DNA of 64,000 nt from Microlunatus sagamiharensis. Its GTDB lineage: Bacteria > Actinomycetota > Actinomycetes > Propionibacteriales > Propionibacteriaceae. The stretch is from contig NZ_LT629799.1 in the NCBI RefSeq assembly GCF_900105785.1, positions 3,906,001 through 3,970,000 of the forward strand. The letters are read 5' to 3'. The notes beneath the pieces were generated by a model that saw only the letters and a list, made by a program, of their open reading frames with translations, ran no database searches and had not been told where the DNA came from. Shown here in pieces: positions 57,343-64,000 of this stretch (position 1 is its first letter; every line of letters begins with the position of its first letter). Position numbers and translations under genes: made by a program.

Positions 57343-58131
57343 TCAGCGCGAGGGGTCGTCCTCGGCGGGGAGCTCCTCGACGGTCTGGACCACGCGCTCG
57401 GTGACCACGTAGCGGCGCAGCCGCGTGGTGCGCTCGCCCGGCTTCACCGCTTCCTCGGCGCCGTGCTCGTCGCGCTCGCCGGGCCCGGTCTGCTCGCCGT
57501 GCCCGGTCTGCTCGACGTGCTCGGGGCCGTTCTCCGCGGCGATGCTGCGGTCGTCGGTGCTGCGGTCGTCGGTCGCGGCGTGCCGCGGCGTCCCGGTCAC
57601 GTCGTCCTCGCTCCGGTCACGGCCGACGCCGTCCCCGAGCGCCCCGCCGGCGACGCCACCCGCCCCGGCTGCTGCTGCGGCATCCCGGCTCGAGTCGTCC
57701 CCGAGCTGGTCGTCCCCCGGCCGGTCGTCCCCGAGCCGGTCGTCGCGGTCGCCGTCGTGGTCGCCGTCCGGCCGGCGGTCCGCGACGCCGGGCCGGGCGT
57801 CGCCCTGGTCGGGGTTGTGGAGGCCGTAGTGGCGGTAGAGGTCGTCCTCCTCCTCGGGGCTGAGGTGCCCGTCGGTGTCGACCCGCGGGGCGTCGTGGAC
57901 GGCCTGCTTGGTGACCCCGACGCGGATGTCGTCCCCGTCGAAGGAGGAGTCCGACAGCGGGACGAACGACTCCTGCGTGCCGAACAGGCCGGTCTTCACC
58001 GTCACCCAGGCCGGGTCGCCCGTGGTGTCGGAGGTGTAGACCTGGTGGACCGAACCCAGCTTGTCCCCGTCGCTGCTGACGACGTCGGTCTGCTGGGTGA
58101 TGCGCCCGAGGTCGTCGGTGCTGATGCTCAC
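57343..58131 (-). CDS. PRC-barrel protein with a long acidic low-complexity region
   Basis: 262 residues. An N-terminal PRC-barrel-like domain (about 8-75: DVVSSDGDKLGSVHQVY, AWVTVKTGLFGTQESFVPL) is followed by VDTDGHLSPEEEDDLYRHYG, then about 120 residues rich in Asp, Gly and Arg, and a short end RRYVVTERVVQTVEELP similar to DUF2382 strands. Such proteins are stress-linked in actinobacteria, but the role is unknown. GTG 58131 starts 17 bases after the MT0933-like gene; one transcript is likely. Confidence 0.75.
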   Translation of the reverse strand: MSISTDDLGRITQQTDVVSSDGDKLGSVHQVYTSDTTGDPAWVTVKTGLFGTQESFVPLSDSSFDGDDIRVGVTKQAVHDAPRVDTDGHLSPEEEDDLYRHYGLHNPDQGDARPGVADRRPDGDHDGDRDDRLGDDRPGDDQLGDDSSRDAAAAAGAGGVAGGALGDGVGRDRSEDDVTGTPRHAATDDRSTDDRSIAAENGPEHVEQTGHGEQTGPGERDEHGAEEAVKPGERTTRLRRYVVTERVVQTVEELPAEDDPSR

Positions 58132-58148
58132 GGCCGGACCGCCGAGCG

Positions 58149-58343
58149 TCAGGCCGGGGGCTGCTGGTCGCCGCCGGCGAGGCGGTCGCGCACCGCGTCC
58201 TGGGCCTTGTCGACCTGGCTCGCGTGCTGGCCGCCGGTCTTCGCGTCGACGGCGTCGCCGGCCTTGTCGATCCCCTGGTCGACCTTGTCGGGGTGGTCCG
58301 CGGCCAGGTCCTTGGCCTTGTTCACGATGTCTCCGAGACCCAT
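58149..58343 (-). CDS. MT0933-like antitoxin family protein
   Basis: A 64-residue hydrophilic helical protein: MGLGDIVNKAKDLAADHPDK, VDQGIDKAGDAVDAKTGGQH and VDKAQDAVRDRL. This pattern matches the MT0933-like family. The antitoxin label comes from family databases; no toxin gene is present, so a toxin-antitoxin role is doubtful here. A stress-related, CsbD-like role is another possibility. ATG 58343 follows GAGAGGATC. Confidence 0.8.
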   Translation of the reverse strand: MGLGDIVNKAKDLAADHPDKVDQGIDKAGDAVDAKTGGQHASQVDKAQDAVRDRLAGGDQQPPA

Positions 58344-58461
58344 GGTTGATCCTCTCGTCGGGACGTCCCACGGCCCCGGCGGGGTGCCGGCGCGGGACGT
58401 CCGCCTGACGGCACCGGTCTACCACCCCGGGCCGTGGCCCCGCTGCCCAGCAGCGTCCGCC

Positions 58462-59277
58462 TCACCCGCGGGCCTCGGCGAGGACGACCTCGACGCCGGT
58501 GGCCCGGATGCGCTCGACCTCGTCGGGGTCCGCGGCGTCGTCGGTGATCAGGGTCGAGACCCGGTCGAGCCCGGCCATCTGCGCGAGCGCGACCCGGCCG
58601 ACCTTGGAGGAGTCCGCGACGACGACCGTGCGCTGGGACGCCGAGACCATCGCACGGTTCGTGCGGGCCTCGGTCTCGTCGTGGGTGGTCACCCCGGCGG
58701 CGGCGCTGACGCCGTCGGCCCCGAGGACCGCGGTGCCGACGTTGACCGCGGTGAACGTGCTCTCCGCCAGCGCCCCGACCAGCTCCCACGACTCCGGCCG
58801 GACGAAGCCGCCCGTCATGACCACCCGTACGCGGCCCCGCTCGGTGAGCAGGGTCGCGATGGAGAGGGAGTTCGTGACCACGGTGAGGTCCTGGCGCCAC
58901 TCGAGCGCGCGGGCGACCTCGGCCGTCGTCGAGCCGCCGCTCAGCGCGACGACGTGGCGTCCGGACGGCAGCCGGGCGGCCATGGCCCGCGCGATCGCCC
59001 GCTTGGCCGCGGCGTACTGGGTGCCCCGCAGCGCCACGGGCAGCTCGGTGCGGCCCTTGGCGAGGGTCGCGCCGCCGTGCGTCCGCGTGACGAGGCGCTG
59101 GTCGGCCAGCTCGGTCAGGTCGCGGCGGGCGGTGGCAGGTGAGACCCCGAGGCGTTCGGTCAGGCGGGCCAGGGAGACGGTGTGCTCCTCGGCCAGCAGG
59201 TCGAGGATCGCGGTGAGCCGGCGGGCGCGCTGCGTGGACGAGGCGCGGAGCCGGGACTCGACGCTGGAGGCGGACAT
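58462..59277 (-). CDS. DeoR-family transcriptional regulator
   Basis: 271 residues with the DeoR HTH (LARLTERLGVSPATARRDLT and RTHGGATL) and the sugar-phosphate isomerase-like effector domain (LSGGSTTAEVARAL, VVTNSLSIATLL, GGFVRPESWELVG, VVVADSSKVGRVA). Effectors of the family are sugar phosphates. It is divergent from the GH4 gene across 164 bp and probably regulates it and the PfkB/amidohydrolase pair. Confidence 0.92.
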   Translation of the reverse strand: MSASSVESRLRASSTQRARRLTAILDLLAEEHTVSLARLTERLGVSPATARRDLTELADQRLVTRTHGGATLAKGRTELPVALRGTQYAAAKRAIARAMAARLPSGRHVVALSGGSTTAEVARALEWRQDLTVVTNSLSIATLLTERGRVRVVMTGGFVRPESWELVGALAESTFTAVNVGTAVLGADGVSAAAGVTTHDETEARTNRAMVSASQRTVVVADSSKVGRVALAQMAGLDRVSTLITDDAADPDEVERIRATGVEVVLAEARG

Positions 59278-59441
59278 CGGGCTCCTCGTCCTTCACAGCG
59301 GGTGGGTCCGCGGGTGGGCTCGGCGGACGGACGGACGGACGGGCGTGTGCGGTGCCGGTTCGCTCGCTCGGGGTGATCACTTTAACCAGGTCTCGCTCAG
59401 CTCGTTGCGCGATCCGCTCGCTCCGCCAGAGGATCGACGGC

Positions 59442-60773
59442 ATGAAGCCCACCGTGGTGTTCCTCGGGGCGGGGAGCGTCGTCTTCACCCGCCAGCTGCT
59501 CGCCGACCTCTTCGGCTACGACGACCTGCCCGAGCTGCGGGTCGTCCTCCACGACGTCGACCGCGGCCGGCTCGACGTCGCCCGCGGCACCGCCGAGCAG
59601 GTCGCCGAGCGCTTCGGGCGCCACCCGGAGCTCGTCGCGACGCTCGACCGGCGCGAGGCGCTCGACGGGGCGGCCTTCGTGGTGAACATGGTCCAGATCG
59701 GCGGCATCGACGCCACCCGCGTCGACCTGCTGCTGCCCGCGGAGGTCGGGCTGCGCCAGACCATCGGCGACACCACCGGCGTCGGGGGCGTGTTCCGTGG
59801 CCTGCGGACCTTCCCCTTCCTCAGCGGCGTGGCCCGCGACATGGCCGAGCTGTGCCCGGACGCGCTGTTCCTGAACTACACGAACCCGATGGCCATGAAC
59901 GTCTGGTGGATGTCGGTGGTCGCGCCGCAGATCCGCACGGTCGGGCTGTGCCACAGCGTCCACTGGACCGTGCACGGGCTGTGCGAGCTGGTCGGCGTGC
60001 CGATGGAGGGCACCCACTTCCGCGCCGCCGGGGTCAACCACCAGGCCTGGCTCACCGAGTGGAGCCGCGACGGGGAGGACCTCTACCCGCGGCTGCGCGA
60101 GGTGATCGCGGCCGACCCGGAGATGGAGCGGCGCGTGCGCGTCGAGATCTTCCGCCGGATCGGCTACTACCCGACCGAGACCAGCGAGCACTCCGCGGAG
60201 TACCTGGGCTGGTTCCTGCGCTCGGACGCGGCCGTGGAGCGCTACCGCCTCGAGCCCCTGGAGTACCTCGGCATCTCCGAGGCCAACGTCGCCGAGTTCG
60301 AGAGCGCCCGTGCGGCCCTCGCCGAGGGCCGGCCGCTCGAGCTGGAGGGCGGGGCGGCCGAGTACGCGCCGCAGGTCATCCACTCGGTCCTCACCGGCAC
60401 CGAGCGCGAGATCCACGCGAACGTCGTCAACCCGGTCGGCGCGCCGCTGATCGACAACCTGCCCGAGGGCGCGGTCGTCGAGGTGCCGGCGCGGGTCGAC
60501 GCCGACGGCGTGCACCCCGTCGCGTACGGGTCGGTGCCGGCGGCGGGCGCGGCGCTCAACCGCACCTACCTGTCCGTCGCCGGACTCACGGTCGAGGCGG
60601 CCCGCACCGGCGACCCCGAGCTGGTCCGCCGGGCGGTGCTGGTCGACGCCAACGCCAGCTCGACGCTGAGCCCGGAGCAGATCTGGGCGCTGTGCGACCG
60701 GATGACCGAGGCCCACGCCGACCTGCTGCCCCGCGCCCTCGGCGGACGTCTGGACGTCGACCTGTCGGTGTGA
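59442..60773 (+). CDS. GH4 family glycosidase, alpha-galactosidase (MelA)-like
   Basis: 443 residues. GH4 enzymes use NAD+ and a divalent metal and cleave by a redox-elimination route. Seen here: VVFLGAGSVVFTRQLLADLF (NAD site), IGDTTGVGGVFRGLRTFPF, LNYTNPMAMNVWWM, the metal Cys/His in VGLCHSVHWTVHG, AAGVNHQAWL and GYYPTETSEHSAEYLGWFLR. The pattern is closer to alpha-galactosidase/alpha-galacturonidase members than to 6-phospho-glycosidases. ATG 59442 follows AGAGGATC. A CGCTCA word at 59394 and a GTGATCAC palindrome at 59373 lie upstream. Confidence 0.9.
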   Translation: MKPTVVFLGAGSVVFTRQLLADLFGYDDLPELRVVLHDVDRGRLDVARGTAEQVAERFGRHPELVATLDRREALDGAAFVVNMVQIGGIDATRVDLLLPAEVGLRQTIGDTTGVGGVFRGLRTFPFLSGVARDMAELCPDALFLNYTNPMAMNVWWMSVVAPQIRTVGLCHSVHWTVHGLCELVGVPMEGTHFRAAGVNHQAWLTEWSRDGEDLYPRLREVIAADPEMERRVRVEIFRRIGYYPTETSEHSAEYLGWFLRSDAAVERYRLEPLEYLGISEANVAEFESARAALAEGRPLELEGGAAEYAPQVIHSVLTGTEREIHANVVNPVGAPLIDNLPEGAVVEVPARVDADGVHPVAYGSVPAAGAALNRTYLSVAGLTVEAARTGDPELVRRAVLVDANASSTLSPEQIWALCDRMTEAHADLLPRALGGRLDVDLSV

Positions 60774-60790
60774 GCCGGCAGGCGCGGCGC

Positions 60791-61879
60791 TCAGGGCGCC
60801 TGGTCGAGCCCGAGGAAGCGCCGCGCGTTGTCGCGGTAGAGCGCGGGGAGCAGCGCCGGGTCGAGGTCGAGCCCGCTGACGCTCCAGCGGCCCTGGCTCG
60901 GCACGCCGCCGGCGGGGTCGTACGCGAACGCCTCGTCGGCGGTCTCGAGGAAGCGCACGTGCAGCAGGAAGGCCGCCGCGCTGGTCGGGAAGATGTCGGT
61001 GCCGAAGAGCACCTGGTCCGGGTGCTCGGCGACGAACCGCGCCGCGCGCCGGGGCTGGCGGCCGAGCTCGGCCATGCGCCCGGCGATGTCGACGGCGTAG
61101 TGCGGGGCCGCGTCGAGCAGCCGGCCGACGCGGTCCAGGTCCTCGGCCGCGCCCCCGACGTGGGCGCCGACGAAGCGCGTCTGCGGGCACGCCAGCACCA
61201 GCGCGGCGTGCGCGTCGAGCAGGGCGTCGAAGGTCGGGAACCGCTCGGGGTCGCCGAACCACCAGTCCCGGTGCTGCGCGAGCTCCTCGAGGCGCTCGTT
61301 GTGCTCGTCGACGGGGTCGAAGAAGGCGAGCGGGTCGCCGGTGTGGATGAGCACCGGCAGGCCGAGGTCGCCGGCGTGGCGCACCACCTCGACGACGCGC
61401 GGGTCGTCGGGGGAGACCAGGGCGTCGCCGTCGCGCACCCCGAGGCCGAGGTTCTTCCAGACCTTGACCCCGCGGGCGCCGCGGGCGCGGCTGTCCTCGA
61501 GCGAGCGCTTCAGCGAACCGACACCGCCGGGCTCGACCACCCGGTCCCAGTCGAGCTGGCAGAAGGTCGCGAACCGCCCCTCGTACGCGGCGTCGTAGCG
61601 CTCGACGTTGGCGGTGACCTCCTCGCCCCACATCCCGTCGAGGTTGACCACCGTGGTGATGCCGCAGGCGTCCATGGCCGCGACGAGCGCCCCGGGGTCG
61701 GTGACCATCCAGGGGCTGTCGGGCCAGTCGCCGTCGGTGAGCCAGCGCCCGAGGTGGTTGTGCACGTCGATCGCGTCCACCGCGGTCCGCGCCACGGGCG
61801 TCTCGGGCACCCGCACCCGCGCCCGCGGGTGCCAGTCGACGAGCGGCATCCGGCGCAGCGCGTCCCAGTCCGGTTCCAC
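60791..61879 (-). CDS. Amidohydrolase-2 family TIM-barrel hydrolase
   Basis: 362 residues with the complete metal-ligand set of the family: DVHNHLGRW (HxH), PVLIHTGDP (His), RFVGAHVGG (His) and LFGTDIFPT (Asp). Also GVKVWKNLGLGVRDGDA. Members hydrolyse or decarboxylate sugar lactones and aromatic acids. In this cluster a lactonase or a related step on an oxidised sugar would fit, but that is inference. GTG 61879 follows GGAGGAG. Divergent from the pfkB-family gene. Confidence 0.85.
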   Translation of the reverse strand: MEPDWDALRRMPLVDWHPRARVRVPETPVARTAVDAIDVHNHLGRWLTDGDWPDSPWMVTDPGALVAAMDACGITTVVNLDGMWGEEVTANVERYDAAYEGRFATFCQLDWDRVVEPGGVGSLKRSLEDSRARGARGVKVWKNLGLGVRDGDALVSPDDPRVVEVVRHAGDLGLPVLIHTGDPLAFFDPVDEHNERLEELAQHRDWWFGDPERFPTFDALLDAHAALVLACPQTRFVGAHVGGAAEDLDRVGRLLDAAPHYAVDIAGRMAELGRQPRRAARFVAEHPDQVLFGTDIFPTSAAAFLLHVRFLETADEAFAYDPAGGVPSQGRWSVSGLDLDPALLPALYRDNARRFLGLDQAP

Positions 61880-61899
61880 GGCACTCCTCCTCGGACCCG

Positions 61900-61948
61900 T
61901 CGCTCACCGGCGGTGAGCGATCTGAGCGGTGGCGGTGGTGACCGCTCA
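61900..61948. promoter_or_regulatory. Two-part palindromic operator between amidohydrolase and PfkB genes
   Basis: First element: TCGCTCACCGGCGGTGAGCGA (61900-61920) is symmetrical around one central base; the left arm is TCGCTCACCG and the right CGGTGAGCGA. Second element: TGAGCGGT (61923-61930) and ACCGCTCA (61941-61948) form an 8-bp inverted pair. The TGAGCG half-site appears four times and once more near the GH4 start (59394), suggesting one regulator, probably DeoR. Confidence 0.75.
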
Positions 61949-62034
61949 CGACGGCTCGATGATGTCGCCATGACCGACGGACGTGGCACCGGGGTGGGGG
62001 AGCGGTCCGTCCGGCGCGTGGTAGGTCTTCGCCC

Positions 62035-62955
62035 GTGATCCACGCGCTCGGGCTGGCCCCGTCCCTCGACGTCGTCCACACCGTCGACGCCGTCGTCCCC
62101 GGCGCCATCCACCGCCCGACGCGGGTCGTCCGGCTGGCCGGCGGCAAGTCGCTGAACGTCGCCCGCGCCCTCGTCCGGCTCGGCCACCCGGTCCGCGCGC
62201 TCGCCCCCCTCGGCGGTCCCTTGGGCGACCTCGTGGCCGAGCTCCTCGAGCCCTCCGGCGTCGAGCTGGCCCGGCTGGCCACCACCGCCCCGACGCGGCT
62301 CTGCCTGACCGTCGCCGACGAGGGGGCGGGTTCGCTCACCGAGTTCTACGAGCTCGCGCCGGCGGCGGACGGCGGCGAGCTCGACGCGCTGGAGCAGGCG
62401 CTCGACGCGGTGGGCACGGGGGACTGGTTCGTGCTGTCGGGCAGCGTGCCGCACGGCACCGACCTCGACCGGCTCGCGGGCCTGCTGGCCGGGCTGCGCG
62501 AGCGCGGCACGCACCTCGCCGTCGACACGCACGGGGCGGTGCTCCCGCTGCTCGTCGAGCGGGCCACCCCGGACCTGGTCAAGATCAACCGGGCCGAGGC
62601 CGCCGAGCTGGTGGACCGCGACCCCGCCGACCTGGTCGAGCTCGGCGGTGCCGTGCGCGACCTCGGCGTGGCGGTGCTGGTGCTCACCGACGGGGCGGAC
62701 GGAGCGGTCGGCTGGGACGCGACCGGGGCCTGGCGGGTGCGGACGGACGCCACCCCCGGCGGCTACCCGGTCGGCAGCGGCGACTCCTTCCTCGCCGGGC
62801 TCGTCGGGGACCTCAGCGTCGGGGCGGCGCTGCCCGACGCCCTCGTGACAGCTGCCGCCGTGGGGGCCGCGAACGCCGCCGTGCCCGGGGGCGCGCTGTT
62901 CGACGACGACACCCTCGCCGGGCTCCGGGCACTCACCCGCGCCAGGCCGCTCTAG
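62035..62955 (+). CDS. PfkB-family sugar kinase, 1-phosphofructokinase/tagatose-6-phosphate kinase-like
   Basis: 306 residues: LAPSLDVVHTVDAVVPG near the start, LAGGKSLNVARALVRLGHPV (sugar site), KINRAEAAELV, then VLTDGADGAVG and the catalytic motif GGYPVGSGDSFLAGLVGDLS with the general base Asp (GSGD in place of GAGD). This subgroup phosphorylates fructose-1-P, tagatose-6-P or similar. Fits a sugar-phosphate step beside GH4. GTG 62035, with a TAGGTC-type -10 7 nt upstream. Confidence 0.88.
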   Translation: MIHALGLAPSLDVVHTVDAVVPGAIHRPTRVVRLAGGKSLNVARALVRLGHPVRALAPLGGPLGDLVAELLEPSGVELARLATTAPTRLCLTVADEGAGSLTEFYELAPAADGGELDALEQALDAVGTGDWFVLSGSVPHGTDLDRLAGLLAGLRERGTHLAVDTHGAVLPLLVERATPDLVKINRAEAAELVDRDPADLVELGGAVRDLGVAVLVLTDGADGAVGWDATGAWRVRTDATPGGYPVGSGDSFLAGLVGDLSVGAALPDALVTAAAVGAANAAVPGGALFDDDTLAGLRALTRARPL

Positions 62956-63031
62956 GGCTGCCGGGACCCGCGTGCGGCGGGCCTGCGGTCGGGCGGCAGC
63001 GGTGTCGGTCCGGCCCACTAGGGTCGTGCCC

Positions 63032-63076
63032 GTGACGTGCTCCTGGGGGACCGACGTGGCGGCGACCGGCTCGTGA
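63032..63076 (+). other. Candidate 14-codon leaderless mini-ORF coupled to the next gene
   Basis: TAGGGT (63019-63024) ends 7 nt before GTG 63032. That frame encodes MTCSWGTDVAATGS and stops at TGA 63074-63076, which overlaps the next gene's GTG at 63073 as GTGA. It has the same layout as the mini-ORF before aat. An alternative is that the next gene starts at GTG 63037, only 5 nt from the transcript start. Confidence 0.4.
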
Positions 63077-63543
63077 GCGACCCGGTGCCCGCGCGCCAGG
63101 CGCGCTTCGTCCTCTCGGCCCCGCCACCCGTGCGCGCGCTGGCCATCTCGGCCGCGCTCGTGGTCGTCGGCGTCGGGCTGCTCGTGCTCGCCAGCGCGTA
63201 CGGCTGGCCGGTCGGCGTCCTCGTGCTCGCGGTGGTCCTCGCCGTCCTCGGCGTCGCGCTCGGGCTGGTCGCGCTGGTGGTGACCCGGCGCATCCGCAGC
63301 ACCGTCGTCACCGACGCCGAGCAGATCGTCGTGGAGCACGCCGGGTCCCGGCAGAGCCTGCGCTGGTCCGAGATCGGGACGGCGCGCGTGCTGGGCCAGC
63401 GGCTCGTGATCAGCCGCAAGGAGGGCGAGGGTGGCGTCAGCGTGCTCAACCCGCGGCGCCGGGCCAACCCGACCTTCCTCGCGCTGATGGCCGAGGTCCA
63501 GCAGCGCCTCGACGCCGACCGCGGCTACTCGCCGTTCTCCTGA
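63073..63543 (+). CDS. PH-domain-like membrane protein
   Basis: 156 residues: short N-terminus, two TM helices (about 20-41 and 47-70), then a PH-like beta domain of about 80 residues (STVVTDAEQIVVEHAGSRQS, LRWSEIGTARVLGQRLVISR). This matches the bacterial PH-like/YcxB type of small membrane proteins, function unknown. GTG 63073 is preferred (MSDPVPARQ); GTG 63037 in the same frame is possible. Confidence 0.75.
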   Translation: MSDPVPARQARFVLSAPPPVRALAISAALVVVGVGLLVLASAYGWPVGVLVLAVVLAVLGVALGLVALVVTRRIRSTVVTDAEQIVVEHAGSRQSLRWSEIGTARVLGQRLVISRKEGEGGVSVLNPRRRANPTFLALMAEVQQRLDADRGYSPFS

Positions 63544-63597
63544 CCGGCGTACGCGGGAGGGTCGCCAAGAACGCTCCTGTGCCGAACTGAGGACGCT

Positions 63598-63694
63598 CCC
63601 TGAGCCTGTCGAAGGGCCTCGAAGAGGTCGGCGTTCTTCACTGAGTGGCTGAGGCACGCCAACCCGTTCCGAGCCCCTCGACAGGCTCAGGGGG
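63598..63694. repeat. Inverted pair of dispersed repeats
   Basis: CCCTGAGCCTGTCGAAGGG at 63598-63616 and its inverted variant CCCCTCGACAGGCTCAGGGG near 63674-63694 can form a long hairpin between two convergent genes. Partial words such as GAACGCTCC, GGCGTTCTT and GGGAGCGTG flank them, so several decayed copies may be nested. Likely a bidirectional terminator or REP-like pair. Confidence 0.7.
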
Positions 63695-63722
63695 CGTCGG
63701 TCGCCCTCAGGGAGCGTGCCGG

Positions 63723-64000
63723 CTAGCCGGTGTAGGGCCTCGCGGTGGCCGCGACCTTGGGGTCGTACTTGCAGCTGCTGTCGACGTCCTCGCTCGTGGG
63801 CGCCGAGCCGGAGCCCGAGCCCGAGCTGCCCGAGGACGCCGTCTTCTTGGGCGTGCTGTCGTCCTTGGCCTCGCCGATCGCCTTCTTGACCCGCGAGCGC
63901 ATCTGCGAGAAGTCCGGGTTGGCCGAGATGAAGCCGCTCACGCCGTTCTTGAACACGACGCTGCGCACGTTGCCGTCCTTGACCCGCAGGCTGAGGTCGA
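63723..64000 (-). CDS. C-terminal part of a secreted or anchored protein, truncated by the window edge
   Basis: The last 91 residues of a larger protein. SLRVKDGNVRSVVFKNGVSG then FISANPDFSQMRSRVKKAIG is followed by a Ser/Gly linker and a tail with one Cys (DSSCKYDPKVAATARPYTG). It may be the tail of a LytR-CpsA-Psr-type envelope protein, but I am unsure. The start lies outside the window. Confidence 0.6.
   Translation of the reverse strand, partial: DLSLRVKDGNVRSVVFKNGVSGFISANPDFSQMRSRVKKAIGEAKDDSTPKKTASSGSSGSGSGSAPTSEDVDSSCKYDPKVAATARPYTG

Noticed and set aside
59324-59339. Tetranucleotide CGGA repeats before GH4 as a phase-variation tract
   Set aside because: Only four copies; too short to be a credible slippage switch.

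Overview
The window comes from a high-GC actinobacterium. Markers that point there are a WhiB-family regulator, the proteasome activator Bpa, a serine/threonine kinase with an extracellular domain, an envelope mannosyltransferase-like GT-C protein, and starts that are mostly GTG or ATG. Many starts lie only 6-7 nt downstream of a TANNNT -10 element, which suggests leaderless mRNAs. The 16S gene has features that made me think of Propionibacteriales (Microlunatus/Friedmanniella-like), but that is recall and was not checked by alignment. I see no phage, transposase, CRISPR array or plasmid function.

Layout. 1-8.6 kb: acetate kinase (cut by the window edge) and phosphate acetyltransferase, a Ser/Thr kinase, endonuclease IV, a GNAT protein and the rpsF-ssb-rpsR-rplI replication/translation cluster. 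8.6-16 kb: small membrane and cupin proteins, an APH-like kinase with an apparent frameshift, aat, an Fpg/Nei glycosylase, a rhodanese, arginine deiminase, and a MarR gene divergent from a TspO-like membrane protein. 16-20.3 kb: three consecutive glycosyltransferases (GT4, GT2, GT-C), probably an envelope-glycan operon. 20.3-29.4 kb: serine hydrolase plus winged-helix regulator, adenosine deaminase plus MerR regulator, prephenate dehydratase, a PAP2-lipid kinase fusion and an NAD-epimerase. 29.4-34.2 kb: a scrambled glyoxalase remnant, serS, a HAD phosphatase and a GH51 arabinofuranosidase.

34.2-40.4 kb: one complete rrn operon (16S-23S-5S, no spacer tRNAs) with two visible promoters, a near-perfect 23S processing stem and a strong terminator. 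40.4-43.2 kb: a WhiB protein, a large palindrome containing an inverted remnant of the bpa 3' end, bpa itself and a FAD monooxygenase. 43.3-47.9 kb: a heterodimeric ABC exporter whose two ATPase domains are degenerate in complementary ways, followed by a His-rich membrane-anchored protein.

47.9-54.9 kb: an arabinose-oligosaccharide module (GH127 hydrolase, two permeases and a binding lipoprotein in one operon) divergent from a LacI regulator, with a LacI-type palindrome on the operon's start site; gluconokinase follows. 55-58.3 kb: a quinone oxidoreductase, tRNA-Ser(UGA), a membrane protein, a PRC-barrel protein and an MT0933-like protein. 58.4-63 kb: a second sugar module with a DeoR regulator, GH4 glycosidase, amidohydrolase and PfkB kinase. 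The window ends with a PH-like membrane protein, an intergenic inverted repeat and a truncated secreted protein gene.

The best leads are the ABC exporter pair, the bpa palindrome, the GH4/amidohydrolase/PfkB cluster, the zinc-ligand-free S18, and the leaderless starts, including two mini-ORFs that overlap the next start codon.
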